Positions 45,766 to 57,110 of a stretch of 64,000 nt of DNA are shown here, in pieces. The DNA is from Malaya genurostris (Eukaryota; Arthropoda; Insecta; Diptera; Culicidae): contig NC_080572.1 in NCBI RefSeq assembly GCF_030247185.1, positions 5,473,007 to 5,537,006 on the forward strand, written 5' to 3'. The stretch's first letter is position 1. The number at the start of each line of letters is the position of its first letter. A program made the translations under genes and the position numbers. Under the pieces are notes generated by a model that was not told the origin of the DNA, searched no databases, and saw only the letters and a list, made by a program, of their open reading frames with translations.

Positions 45766-46915
45766 AATAAAAGGATAGAAGGATTTTCCTTCCTTCTTAA
45801 ATTTTTCAAACGGCACCTCAGAATGCTGTGAATGCTTGGCCACACACACACTCAAACAAATCTACCGCATTTGACAGAGATGATTGTCTCCTGCACTTCG
45901 ATCGAATAGTTTAGCTGACCGCCACTCAATCCCTTCCATTGAGTACGGTTGGTTTCCAGTAGAACAGCTGCACAAAGAATCGAACAATTGAAAAGGAGAA
46001 ACATGTTTATTTAGAGGATGAATCCAGATAATCACCATTTTCACCCTTTCTGGACCTGTTTGAAGCACTCTAGGTTGGACCACCATCCGCCGGCAGAGGA
46101 ACTATCGTCTGTCTGATGGCGAACCGGTGTCTAACTATATCGGATTTCAGCCCGTGATGACCTTTTCTATTGCTCGATGTTCGCCGGGTACTTAACATGG
46201 CAGGGTTTGTAGCTTTTCTCGAGTACCACTATCGTACCGGTTCTACCGATCCTTCTTGTGCGCATACCCTTTCAGCCGTTGATTGAAATCCTGTGAAAGG
46301 TTGTGCTCGTCCCGGATACCCTGGTAAATCCGACCCAGCTCACGCCCGACCCGCTTGAACATTGGAGCTTTGATTGAGAGCGGGTGGAAATCGATTGATA
46401 TTTCGTGCTAATCGAGACAAATGATGACAAATGCGATTGTAAGTCCCTTTTCTCCTGTATCTCTCGCACGCCCAGTTAGGCCCAGCTTGTGAGCTCGTAA
46501 ATACAACAGCAACCACCTAATATGGGATTGATTTTTTCAGTATCCGAAAATCAGAATCACAATTCAATCCATCGGGACTAGGCAGCTGAATCGAAGCTCT
46601 CTCACTGGAATCCTTTTCAATCTGCCTACCTTTTCTCGATTGTGTTTAATTTCGGCAATTGTAGGTCAATGGATCAGTGGATAGTAGCACTTTGAATGAA
46701 TGATGTTTAATGGTATATGGCAATTTTGGAATTTTGTATGCTGAACTCCTATTTTGACTTATACAAATTAGAATACATTTCTTGCATTCAATGGTTCACT
46801 TCCATACTTAAAGCAGAAGTTTATTTTTCCATCGAACACATTGAACGGAAAAATGAGATATTATTGAAAATCTGAAAACGCGAAGTGTGTATGAAACAAT
46901 CTGATTCGACTTCTA
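45766..46915. other. unassigned, less AT-rich sequence
   Basis: 45.85-46.5 kb has moderate GC and appears single-copy in the window. No domain or RNA is recognised. Confidence 0.35.
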
Positions 46916-46919
46916 CAGA

Positions 46920-47550
46920 CCCAGAAAGTCGCAGCTACCCATGCCCGATTTAGCTCAAATTTTACATGAGCACTTTTTTCGAGGTGCTTAAACTTTGAAG
47001 CGTTAGAGCTTTACGAAATTAGAGGTGATCCCAAATTATTGACACCCTTATATTTAAGAGCGGTAAAAATCAACGTGTTTTGTCGGTTACGTCACTTATA
47101 CTATCATATCTCCGGAAAAAGAAGTCGCAGTCATTTGATCTTCAAACTTGATCAATGGCCTAACAATAGCTTTCAAACGGGTCTAGACTTGTTAAAATCG
47201 GTTAAGCCATCTCCGAGAAACATGCGCGGTAAAACACAACAACAACAACACGTTTTATCGGTTACTTCACTTATACCATTTATATCTCTGGAACCAGAAA
47301 TCACAGCCACTTGATCTTTGAACTTGATCAATGACCCGATAGTAGCTTTCAAATGATCAGAAGTTTGTTAAAGTCGGTTCAGCCATCTCTGAGAAAATTG
47401 AGCGGTAAAAATTTCTTCGAAAAGTGCACACACACAGAGACATTGTCCGATCTCGTCGAACTGAGTCGAATGGTATATAATACTATGAGTCTCCGAGGCT
47501 CCGTTCGAAAGTCGGGTTTTCCAGAAATTCCAATACCTTTCTATAGAGAA
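46920..47550 (+). mobile_element. microsatellite-bearing dispersed repeat, copy f
   Basis: This is the inverse-oriented counterpart of 6723-7150. TCGAGGTGCTTAAACTTTGA, AAGAGCGGTAAAAATCAACG, TGTTTTGTCGGTTACGTCAC, CACACACACAGAGACATTGT, TCGTCGAACTGAGTCGAATG and the terminal hairpin CCTTTCTATAGAGAAAGG follow in order. The GTCGGTTACGTCACTTATAC block occurs twice (about 47085 and 47265). Confidence 0.75.
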
Positions 47551-47639
47551 AGGTAAAAACTCAAAACTTAATTTCAAATTGCTGCCTGAATACGGATTTT
47601 TTTTTTATTTAAAGGATATTTTTATTCAGGCCTATTTGC

Positions 47640-48770
47640 GTACAAGCTTTACGTGGCCGATTGAGCCGATTTTTCAATTATTTTTTTTGCATTGGATCTC
47701 GCTGTCACCCTTTTTCTAGGGAGAGAGGAGCTTTCATTTTCCTCCTGCGGGGATTGAGGGGCACTTTGTTCGTGGTTCGTCTCGTCATCCATTGCCTCAT
47801 CGGTTGTATTGTTCACAGTCTTGAGTTCGTTGCTAGTTGCTGTAGATGAACCTTGTTGTACAATGGTTGCAGTTGCTGGTTGGTTGGAGGGTAAGTTGTT
47901 AACTTGTTAAGTTGTTCGTGGTTCGTCTCGTCATCCATTGCCTCATCGGTTGTATTGTTCACAGTCTTGAGTTCGTTGCTAGTTGCTGTAGATGAACCTT
48001 GTTGTACAATGGTTGCAGTTGCTGGTTGGTTGGAGGGTAAGTTGTTAACTGCAGCTGGTGTACTTTGTTCTATAGGGGATACGTTGGATGGTTTCGTTGA
48101 AGGGGATGCTTCACTGTTGTTGGTGGCTGTCACAGGTGTACTGGGGTTGCTTGGGGTTGGTGTGAAGGAAGTACCGTTGTCCTTTGGTGTGGTTGTTTCC
48201 TTGTCCAGTTTATCATATGGCTTACCGTAGTCAACAGCTTTTTGGCAATAAATGACATGTGGTCATCTGATTGTCATAGGTAACAAGTGATTTGCACGGG
48301 ATTCTTGTATCCTGACCGAAAGTCACATAAGAAGGTATAGGCCTCTTCAAGTGCATGAGTACCAAACGTACGCCATCTAGAATACCGGGGAAAAAGTTTT
48401 TCCACTTTTCTTTTTCGATAGAGAGAATCTCTCCATATTGGGACATAGTTTTTCGAATATAAGGATCGATGACGCTTAAGGGAAGATCATGCACACGCAC
48501 TTCTATAGCACTATCTTCCATATATACTGGAATGTTAGTGCACATTATTATTGTCTTTAGCGATTTGAATTGCATCCAACTCTTTATAGAACTGGATATA
48601 AACAACATTATTGGTCTCATTGCATTAAAGTAAATGCACACGTTTAATATCAAGATGCATTTGTTCCTTAAGCAAACCTTCAAGTTCTCGTATCGAACGT
48701 CGAATTTTGCACTGCCTGAAGCCAACAATAATTGTATTCTTTCGTATCGGCGGTAGCTTTTGTTCCTTTG
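47640..48770 (-). pseudogene. gag-like ORF1, second copy, broken
   Basis: It is the same RNA-binding ORF1 as 26074-27091. The start codon is lost (AGAGTGAGTGAA in place of an ATG-containing start). A deletion of about 28 bp before NIPVYMEDSA removes part of the first RRM-like region and shifts the frame. The zinc knuckle is frameshifted: the CQYC block is altered so that only TCHLLPKSC is read. Downstream, the low-complexity tail (PSTKPSNVSPIEQSTPAA) is open and the DDETNHEQ block appears twice because of the 146-bp tandem duplication. The basic tail (RPRKACTQIGLNK) then ends close to the element's 3' end. Confidence 0.85.
47768..48052. repeat. tandem duplication of 146 bp inside ORF1 copy 2
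   Basis: GTTCGTGGTTCGTCTCGTCA begins at both 47768 and 47914, and the following 135 or so bases are essentially identical up to GGAGGGTAAGTTGTTAAC. The high identity suggests a recent event. Confidence 0.95.
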
Positions 48771-48890
48771 GTTCACTCACTCTGTGGTCGTTCTATTGTT
48801 CACTACAGAATACTTGGTTTCTTCAGTCCCGAACGTAAGAGGATTTGTTTTATCGACTGACTTGGATGAGATCTGGAAGCGAACTACGGA

Positions 48891-49559
48891 AAAAATAATG
48901 GCCTTAGAGCACAAAAATGTTTTATTGTGTGAAATGCTAGTGCTTAGAGGGTTACTGTAGTATAGACGAAAATAACAACGGGTGAGTATTTAAGTGTTAA
49001 CGTGATTAGAATATCCATTCCATTTATTCTTCACATTAAAAACGATACGGCGCAATTAATTGGTAAACATAGTATTCTCCACCAGGTTGATGGAAAAGAA
49101 TGGCAAATCTTTCGAATTTTCCGAGATTTAAGCTTCATATTGTGAACAGGCTTTACTGATGGTTTGTTGTTCATAGTGACAGACTTCATAAACAATTTTG
49201 AGCATTTTTGCTGTGTTCTATTTCTGCGTGGAAAACTCCAAGCAAGTATATTTCCATCAATCACACAAATAGTCATGAAAAACATTCCTAAATACTTACT
49301 TTGCCGAACATCGGACAGAGCGTCGTACGAAAATAGTACTGTTTCCTAACTAGGCACGCTTCACTCGTTGCCAGACCCGAAAAAGTGACTTAGACATTTT
49401 CCCCTTATGAGTTGCGTAGACATTTCAAGCTTATGATACGGAACTGGAGCTTGGTTTCTTGTTAACGTTCAGTGTATAGCATTTTAAACATCATTTTGAT
49501 GGGATATCGTTCTAGTATTTTCCGAATTCGGAAAATTGCCAACATTTTTTTTTTACTTT
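48891..49559. other. unassigned sequence
   Basis: No recognisable gene or element. Confidence 0.35.
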
Positions 49560-50021
49560 TTGTGTCTTCTGATCCACTCATAATATATATTACAAATTTC
49601 CGAAAATATCAAGTTAGTAGTCAAGTTTGAGAGGTCGTCTTGGTACGACAGCTTCAAGCACTTCAACGAAGGATCAACGTCGTTGATGTAAAGCAAAAAC
49701 AGAAGTGGTCCAAGGTAACTATCTTGTGGCACAATAGAGGTAATGGTAAAACAATTAGATACAGTGTCACCAATTTTCACCGACATTTTGCGGTCAACCA
49801 GTTTCTACGATGTCTTTTGTGAAGCTGATAGCATATTTCTTGAAAACAATTGACGGAACACTATCAGAACCAGGCCCAAAAGAGCATTGAGGATGCTTGC
49901 ATGCTTCGACAAAATCACCAATCGATGCAGCTTTAGCGATTGAATCGCCGTAGAAAACTATTCTGAAGTGATAACAAAAAAAAACTACTAACACTTTCAT
50001 TCGATGTTGCTTGAATATCAC
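49560..50021 (-). pseudogene. Jockey-like reverse transcriptase remnant
   Basis: Minus-strand frames give two RT pieces. 50021-49794 contains GPGSDSVPSIVFKKYA, the early RT block (GPDGIP-type). 49786-49553 contains VPQDSYLGPLLFLLYINDV (family PQGS.LGPLLF) and LSYQDDLSNL, where the family has YADDL. The catalytic ADD box therefore reads QDD and the PQG box reads PQD. The two pieces are joined by a deletion near 49790 that also changes frame. There is no endonuclease. The Jockey-clade assignment is by resemblance. Confidence 0.7.
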
Positions 50022-53000
50022 CGTTCACCTTAGGTTAGCTCTATTTTTCAAATATTTCCTAAGAGCGAATCTTTTCGCAGTTCTCAACTGCTTGAGCACT
50101 GCGTATTCCATGAGATCAGTTCACATATATTGAACTGCTTGTGTTTTCAAGCCTCAAATTTTGGGAATAAAATGTACTTCCTTCTTGTTCCAACAGTGTG
50201 CAATAGTAACTCTCTCCGCTTGAGATATGATCTACTTCTAAGGGATTCCAGGTTTGCATTTGGTTATGTTTATTCGTAAATTTTATTTTCCCTTTTTCAT
50301 TTATTTATCTATTTAAACCTTTTTCTAGTAGGTTATTAAGTTTATCAAAGGTGCAGACGAGTTTGATTAAATGAAACAAAACAAATTTAATCTTTTGAAG
50401 TGCAGCGAGTGTCGCACTCTTTTTGGTAGTTTTTATGATGGCATGAGATGGTCTCAAATCTGTGTCCAATGGTAAAGCAAGTTTAAGTTTTCATGTATCT
50501 TCGAAAGTTAAACAGCAATATAAAAGTAATTCAGATTCGTTCAAACTGAAACGGTTATACAGCGGCGATTGACTCCGGTATTTAACATACCGAATTGGGC
50601 TCCATCGGTGAATACAGTTCTAAGTCCACGGAGGTTTCGAAGGGTTAACGAGCAACACATGCTGTTCAATACACTGAGACAATAACTTCAAAAGGTGAAT
50701 TAAGGAAACAACCTATTCTTTTACAGTCACCAAGGGACAAATAATGACCGAGACCTTTTTTCCTCAAATCGAGCAAGAAGGCAAACATGTTGGTCCCACA
50801 TCGTCCCCAACGCCAGCATGTTTATTCACTGGTTTTATAGAAAGGCCCCGTTAGTAGCGCACAACCAGCATATTTTTTTTAACTGAGACGGTTCAAGGCT
50901 TCATTATTCGATTCAACATACATGAATAAGAACCTTCCGCAATACTAAGGCAATTGTTTTATCCTTCATGAAAAGTGTTTTAATGTAATAAAGGCAATCG
51001 AATTATTCCTTTCTCTGACCAATGAGTCTATACAGTTATTACATTTTTCTACGGTTGAAAATTCTTTAACCGCTGTCCGGCTTTCATTTTCTTGGTTTTG
51101 TTTTTTTATATCATAATAAGGATCAAATCTAAATATCATGATACAAAATGAAAGCTCGGTTTCTTTTTTGTTTGACGTGGCGTGCCATTTCTTTTTCTTT
51201 TGTTGGAAATGACGGGGCAGTAGAAATGGGTCACTTTTGGGAGTTACTGGGAAGAAGAAAATAACAAAAACACGCCTCTAATGACAACCGGAAACGGTTC
51301 GATGAATGGGTCGTTTGATTTTATTCCAGTTTCCGGCGTATGATGTTACAACGGGAAGACCGAAACAGTAAATGAATGGAGCAGTTTTGCTTTCTAGGAT
51401 ATTGATTTTTTTTTGTGCTCAAAGCTGAGTGGGCTAAGTGAGATCTCCTCCCGGAGCCTTGACACCGGCTGGCCGGAATGGACAGCCTTAATGACCCCCT
51501 GGACAATTAGGGAGTTGTTTCGGGTGTTAATGGGGGTGAACCAATCCATAGTTGCGGTTTCGTTGTTATCTAGGTTAATGCGTTTCACGGAAAAACCTTT
51601 TAATCAGGAAACTTAAGTTTTGGTTAGTGCCTTTCGGAATCCTTGAAGTTGATGTAACGTTGCACCAATTTGATTGCGACGAATATTATTGCAAGAATAT
51701 ATTTTTGTGATTTTTTTCATCTTACCATCAAGGTTAATCTGTCGAACAGAGACAGCAGATCTCACTTCAACTGCTGGTTTTCATATATGAAATGACTACT
51801 GGAGCCATTATATTTAAATTTACCACACAAGATGCAATAGAAAATTCATCTTTTTCGAAAGGGTAATCCACGCTTTTCAATCATGAATCCTGAAGGCAGC
51901 TCTACAGAAACCTTATACAGTACTTCATCAAGAATTATTTAACACGATTTATTCAATGCATAGCAAGCCGAAACACAAATGTGAACTGCTTTCGAAACAG
52001 AACAAGTTTGAAGTTTGTGGTTCTAGTTAGTTACTTACCGCCATAATACTGTGTTAAATACACTGAGTTTACCTGGAGCCGACATGTGCACTTGATGATG
52101 AAACAGTGGAAACTCTCTGCATCAACATTTTAATCCTTTTGGCCTTCACGAAGCTACAGTCTGTATCTGATGTGATTATTGACCGCTTTAGGAACCTCCG
52201 CTGTCTGAATTGTGAAAACGGTTCTAAAATTTAATCCCTCTTATGTTTACCTGAGCTCTTCTTCTATGATGATACCGTCAGACAATGGTTAGGTGAAAGA
52301 TGTTCACCTTATTCAGAAGTCTTTCGTTTATAGACTTGGATGATTGAGTTTAACTGGAGAAATCCACCGTTTTAATCCGATTTTATATGATCTGTACCAG
52401 CGAGTTTTTTTTATCAATAGGCTGTTAATTTGGATCCGTTCACCGACTGTTTCATATTAATACAGCGTCAATTTTCCATTCCAAAAACCATTCTTGGGGT
52501 TGGGTGGAAAAAGGAGCTACCATAGCTGCCGGGAAAGCATCCGAATTTATTGCTCACTGAACCATATTAAGCCCCAATAATTCCCAATACGAATAGGAAA
52601 AGTTGGAGGTAAAATTGAATTTAAACTTCTTACCGGCCATTCCTGCTGATCTGCTTTAGGCGTTTTGACAGCAACGAGTCAGTGTTTTATTCCCCAACTG
52701 GTTCAGTTGGAGCTACTGCCGAGTCCATCTAAACTACACAAAGAAAAGTGAAAAGGTTACCCAATCGTTCGGTTCATAACTTTGCGGAAACGTGGCTTCT
52801 AGAAAATTTCAAAGGATTCGCTTGGTAACATCTGGTTGGGTTATTAATATTATTATAGTTCTTATTATTATTATTATTTCAACTCAGTGTCCCAATGTGG
52901 ATTACCCATGTCACGTTTCGGTATGATCAATAAGGCAGTGTGCGGTCGTTAGTGTGACGCTCTGGAGTTTGATTGCGAAATTTTCTCGTCTTTCAGTTGA

Positions 53001-53057
53001 AACCAATAGAGTTCAAATTTGATGTGTTCTTTTGATGATGGAATGGACTCTGAGTAA
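50022..53057. other. unassigned sequence
   Basis: No gene is recognised. A short imperfect (ATT)n lies at about 52843-52878. The rest looks single-copy in the window. Confidence 0.35.
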
Positions 53058-53258
53058 TTAAGGGGTGCTAGGAGTTTGATGCATTTCATTTATGTTTCTT
53101 TTTATAAACGAGGTCAATGTTGTATTTTTCATGTTGGGTCTATTCGATGCTCTTTTTCTTAGAGGAGAGCCAGTATCATTCGCCTCATCGTCCACCGACT
53201 CCGTTGTTTCGTCGTAGCAGTTGTTATTGTAAGCTATAACATTGCTGGACAACAACAT
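53058..53258 (-). pseudogene. possible C-terminal relic of a gag-like ORF1
   Basis: A 66-codon frame contains ESVDDEANDTGSPLRKRASN. Its layout (acidic DDE-N stretch, then Leu-(Pro/Arg)-Lys-Arg, then a basic Asn-rich tail) resembles the end of the ORF1 proteins at 26.9 and 47.7 kb. Similarity is only in pattern, so this is weak. Confidence 0.25.
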
Positions 53259-53401
53259 TGCTTAAATTGTATGTAGAAATATCTATTTGACATACGTTTG
53301 ACATTTAACAATTGTGACATATGCGAGACAAGCGATACCGATACCGATATTTTTGTTTTTACAGATAAAAGAGCTCATTCATACCGTGCAACATTCTTCT
53401 G

Positions 53402-53614
53402 CAGCCCTAAAGCAAAGCCTTGGTATTACATTCCTGTAGTGGAATTTGACCTTCTGTTTCAACAGACTTCGCAGCCGATTCAGAGTGTACAGAACCATTG
53501 CATGGCTAGTGCTACGACTCTACTGACACTACGAATCCTTCCAGGCTGGGGCTCAAACATACGACAACTGATTTGTAAGACCAGTGTCCTATGCATTGAA
53601 CCCGGGACAGCCCT
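53402..53614 (-). mobile_element. Feilai-like SINE, near-complete copy
   Basis: Minus-strand order: CGGGTTCAATGCATAGGACA, a degenerate B box (GTTTGAGCC), CCTGGAAGGATTC, TAGCCATGCAATGG, GAATCGGCTGCGAAGTCTGT, TGAAACAGAAGG and an AAGGCTTTGCTTTAG tail. CAGCCCT at 53402-53408 and 53608-53614 may be a short target duplication. Confidence 0.8.
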
Positions 53615-54561
53615 CTTTCCTATCTTTTGCATAAGTAATATTCAATAGTTCAACCTACATACAGTGGCAATGAATACTTACACTTGGTGCTCACAAACTA
53701 AATGGAGTGATATACTTTTTAGGTGTTTGTAAAACATTTGCCGTTTATCAAATAAACGATTGAGAGAACTAATTCAAAATACCATAAAATTTCAAAAATC
53801 TAAAAAATAAATTAATGAAATTCGATGGTATTTCGAATTAGTTTAAAAGTTGGAATTTGTTGATAAAATAGATAATTCCAATATTTTAGGAATAAAATGC
53901 TGTCAAAACATTTGAAGTTCCTGATAGGATTTGTCAAACTCGTCCACCAGATGAAGGCCTCTTTGAAGACGTCAGACCTCTCCCCAAGGCGAGTGCATAG
54001 AAACTGTCTCATCGTTTGCATACTGAGCCTTCCACTACTCTCTTCGTCTTAAACTTTCAATCATCCATTTTTGAAATCACGACATTACTCTTAACAAACT
54101 TTAGTAGTTTGAGAAAGAAATAATAATAATAACACTAAGCAATATTAATATGAATAGTAGATTGAGATTCTTTTGTATCTTTTTTTTTTTGTAACTCTTA
54201 TCATTGAGCATGTCCGAAGTTTTGTTTTATCAAAAAGAAAATTTAAACGTTATTCCTCTCATATCTCATGCCTAATTGAAATAAGTGATTTAGGTGATTT
54301 AGAATGACGGGTAGATCACATAATAAAGAGAGTTAGATTTTCGCCGATAGAAATTAGTGAATAGTGATTGTACTTCATATTAGCAGAGGATATACAGTCC
54401 CTTGCCATATTATAAGATCCATCCAGAAAAAATAACATTTCTCTGAAATTTTGATATTACTTCCAACGATGAAAAAATGGTTTTAAAATCGCGGTGAGCC
54501 ATGCCACTGTTTTAAATAAACGTTTTTAACACTGTTTAAAATAAACGTTTTTAAAAATTAA
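53615..54561. other. unassigned AT-rich sequence
   Basis: No gene is recognised. A 27-base direct repeat (TTTAAATAAACGTTTTTAA type) occurs around 54510-54555 just before the MITE. Confidence 0.35.
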
Positions 54562-54854
54562 CACGTTGACTGCCACGACCATTCTCAGAATTCCGGTCTA
54601 AAAAGCCAATTGCATTTAATCATTTTATATTATTAAAGACTATAATTATATTACATAGTAATCATCAAAAAGCATAGAACATTGATTTTTTGTTCTCTTC
54701 CCAGAAGCCATCTATCCATATTAGCACTGATATGCTACGAGTTTAAGCGTAGCTACGCGACAATGGCAAGTAAACACAGTACGAGATAACTCGTAGTCGG
54801 CGTCCTAGCAAAGAACGGAATATACGAGTTATCTCGTAGTTGGCAGTCAACGTG
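54562..54854. mobile_element. piggyBac-type MITE with TTAA target duplications
   Basis: It is 293 bp. TIRs are CACGTTGACTGCCA on the left and TGGCAGTCAACGTG on the right, perfect over 14 bp. TTAA lies directly outside both (54558-54561 and 54855-54858), which is the piggyBac superfamily signature. There is no protein. An internal palindrome (TACGAGATAACTCGTA) recurs in inverse form as TACGAGTTATCTCGTA. Confidence 0.92.
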
Positions 54855-54858
54855 TTAA

Positions 54859-55165
54859 AAACATCTCCGATTTTTGAGAGATTCACCAGACATGAACCCT
54901 GTAGAGAATGGTTGAACATTATGAAATGTGAAAATTCTACACAAGCTAAAACAACCAAGAAGGCGCTGATTCGTGTGTACTATGAAACCTGGAACATTAT
55001 CGAAGAGACGAGGGAAAATATTGAGAATTGTATTGACAATGTGCCTCGTCGTATAGCAACCGTGTTTGCTGCTAAGTGTGCCCATACAATTGTGAATTGT
55101 GAATTCACCGCCCCTGGCCATATTATGAGACCCATGTTGAAAACTCGTCTTTTTGCCAATTTTAT
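54859..55165. other. unassigned sequence
   Basis: About 300 bp with open frames on both strands but no domain recognised. Confidence 0.35.
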
Positions 55166-55312
55166 ACTACAGGTGTCACCGCGATGGATTAGTCGATGTC
55201 TTTCATGCTGCCCACTTGGGTTCGATTCCCAACCCCGCATATAGGGTCAGAAAGTTTTCCTGGTCCGAAGAGGTGAATGACCTTAAGATTCAAACCAAAG
55301 AAAAAAAAAGTT
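55166..55312 (+). mobile_element. tRNA-derived SINE
   Basis: The head is CACCGCGATGGATTAGTCGA (A-box region) and then GGGTTCGATTCCC, an excellent B box, followed by AACCCCGCATATAGGGTCAG. The body (GGTCCGAAGAGGTGAATGAC) ends in an A-rich tail (AAAGAAAAAAAAA). The spacing fits a tRNA-derived SINE of about 140 bp, a common mosquito repeat type. It is not called a tRNA gene because the 3' acceptor side is replaced by SINE body. Confidence 0.85.
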
Positions 55313-55830
55313 TCTGAATTGGAAAAAAATACTGAATTAACTGACTAATCGCAAGTAGCTTAAAGAATACGTGAAGATATATCTTGACAAAATAAACATC
55401 TTTCATATGAAGTTTGAAAAATCTAAATACTAAATGCTGAATGTATGATTTTATCAGAAGTCTTGTTAACCGTTAAAATTGTGCACTTGTTTCAAAACTT
55501 TTCTTTACCATAAAGATACTTCTTAATTGAAGGGGCTGGGGTCCACTAGAGGATTAATTGTACCTATTATCTTTTTTCGAACAGGACCAGCTTGGAGACC
55601 GTGTGGAATCCGGCGGTAAAAAAATTAACCAAGAAAAGATCCCTCTGGTTCCTGCTTCCGTGTCGTAAAAGGCGACTATTGCAGAAGTTTTATTTATTCT
55701 TTAGTTATCAGAATTTTTAAACGTTTTACATCTAGTCGCTGTATTGTACTAATTTATCATAGATCGGTATATTGAATAAATCGTAGGGAAATACGTGTTT
55801 GTTGGTTGGAAAACGACTGGACAATGCGCA
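55313..55830. other. unassigned; may hold more of the RTE 5' region
   Basis: 55585-55680 (GGACCAGCTTGGAGACCGTG, CGTGTCGTAAAAGGCGAC) resembles leader sequence of RTE-like elements and is separated from the main copy by about 150 bp of AT-rich sequence. This is inference only. Confidence 0.35.
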
Positions 55831-56096
55831 ATTCAGGCCCCAATGTAGTTAATAGCCTCTTGTCCAGTAACTCCTATTCCTACCTCCCCGCGGTGCCGGC
55901 TAACGAGTAACCATAGGAAAGATCGGGTAACTAACCCCTGGGACTTTGGTCGTATGCTGACAAGGAAGGGGGAGGGGGCTTGCCTTCTTTTTACAGAGAG
56001 CGAGCCCACATAACCAGTGCTGACACGATGGCCCTCCGGCGAGACAGGAGGTTGGTGCAGGCCTAACAAGCCGCTCGGAAAAAGGAAGGAAAAATC

Positions 56097-56409
56097 AAGA
56101 AAGAAATACGACTCGGAATAATCGGCAAAGACCTACGCGACGAACTAAGGACTACGATTGGAAGCTTGGTACATAGAACTGCAAATCGCTTGGCTTCCCA
56201 GGATACGACCGAATGCTGCATGATGAACTTCAAATCCGCGGCTTCGATATCGTAGCACTGCAGGAACTGTGTTTGAAGTTCATCATGCAGCATTCGGTCG
56301 TATCCTGGGAAGCCAAGCGATTTGCAGTTCTATGTGCCAAGCTTCCAATCGTAGTCCTTAGTTCGTCGCGTAGGTCTTTGCCGATTATTCCGAGTCGTAT
56401 TTCTTTCTT
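56097..56409. repeat. inverted duplication (138-bp arms, 37-bp spacer) inside the RTE endonuclease
   Basis: 56097-56234 and 56272-56409 are inverse complements with about one mismatch. The expected RTE sequence runs GCACTGCAGGAACTGTGTT and then into AAGGTGTGGAAAAGTGAGCA. Here the inverse of the preceding 138 bp is inserted at that point, replacing a few codons. This is a template-switch type structure. Confidence 0.95.
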
Positions 56410-57110
56410 GAAGGTGTGGAAAAGTGAGCATAGAGCGGCTACCTTCTACCAGAGCTGTGGCACAACCAGCGTTCCATGAACGGGATTTATAGTGTTGGGC
56501 AAGATTCGTCAGCGCGTGATTGGGTTGCAGCCAATCAGTGATAGAATGTGCGTATCGAAGATCAAGGGCCGTTTCTTCAATTACAGCATCATCAACGTAC
56601 ACTGCCCACATGAGACGAGACCCGATGACGAGAAGGAAGCATTCTACGCGCAGCTGGAACGAACCTACGACAGCTGTCCACGGCGGGATGTAAAACTCGT
56701 CATCGGCGACATGAAAGCTCAGGTAGGCCGGGAGGCAATGTACATGCCCGTGATCGGGCTAGAGAGCCTGCACGCGGTAACAAACGACAACGGTCAACGA
56801 TGCGTAAACTTTGCAGCCTCCCGAGGAATGGTAGTTCGAAGCACCTTCTTCCCCCGCAAAGATATCCACAAAGCCACCTGGAGATCACCTGATCAACATA
56901 CAGAAAATGAAATCGACAACGTTCTCATCGACGGGCGATTCTTCTCCGACGTCATCAATATCCGCACTTACCGCAGTGCCAACATTGATTCTGACCACTA
57001 CCTTGTCGCAGTTCGTATGCGCTCAAAACTATCGACGGTGCACAATACTCGTCGCACAGGAACGCCGGGACTCAATCTCGAGCAGCTACGTAGCGTTCGT
57101 ACGTGTTACC
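56150..57110 (+). pseudogene. RTE endonuclease domain
   Basis: It nicks target DNA to prime reverse transcription. The order is GT*NCKS (about 56167-56187; the Trp codon of the GTWN motif is TAG), YDRMLHDELQIRGFDIVALQ with the catalytic Glu in QEL, the inverted duplication, and KVWKSEHRAATFYQSCGT. From 56492 the frame is LGKIRQRV..., NVHCPHETRPDD, VIGDMKAQVGRE (family GDMNAQVG; the Asn is Lys here), NDNGQRCVNFAASRGMVV, TWRSPDQHTENEIDNVLIDG and NIDSDHYLVAVRM, with the final SDH intact. Asn-to-Lys in GDMN would abolish activity even without the other breaks. The frame ends near 57100 in a shift. Confidence 0.88.

Larger units (their letters stand above)
47605..48890 (-). mobile_element. ORF1-only (gag-like) non-LTR element, copy 2
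   Basis: It is in opposite orientation to copy 1. On its strand it starts AGTTCGCTTCCAGATCTCAT (right end) and ends GGCCTGAATAAAAATATCC followed by TTTAAATAAAAAAAAAA (left end), so an A-rich tail is visible. There is no RT. Near the 3' end, 146 bp is tandemly duplicated (47768-47913 and 47914-48052). Compared with copy 1 it lacks the 63-bp segment. Confidence 0.75.

Noticed and set aside
53298..53648. 116-codon frame over 53.3-53.6 kb
   Set aside because: It crosses a Feilai-like SINE in antisense and is not a gene.
55166..55260. tRNA gene
   Set aside because: The B box is excellent but the 3' side runs into SINE body and an A-rich tail, with no acceptor-stem partner.
56063..56479. Two nearly identical frames on opposite strands (MLHDELQ...)
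   Set aside because: They are the two faces of the 138-bp inverted duplication in the RTE element, not separate genes.
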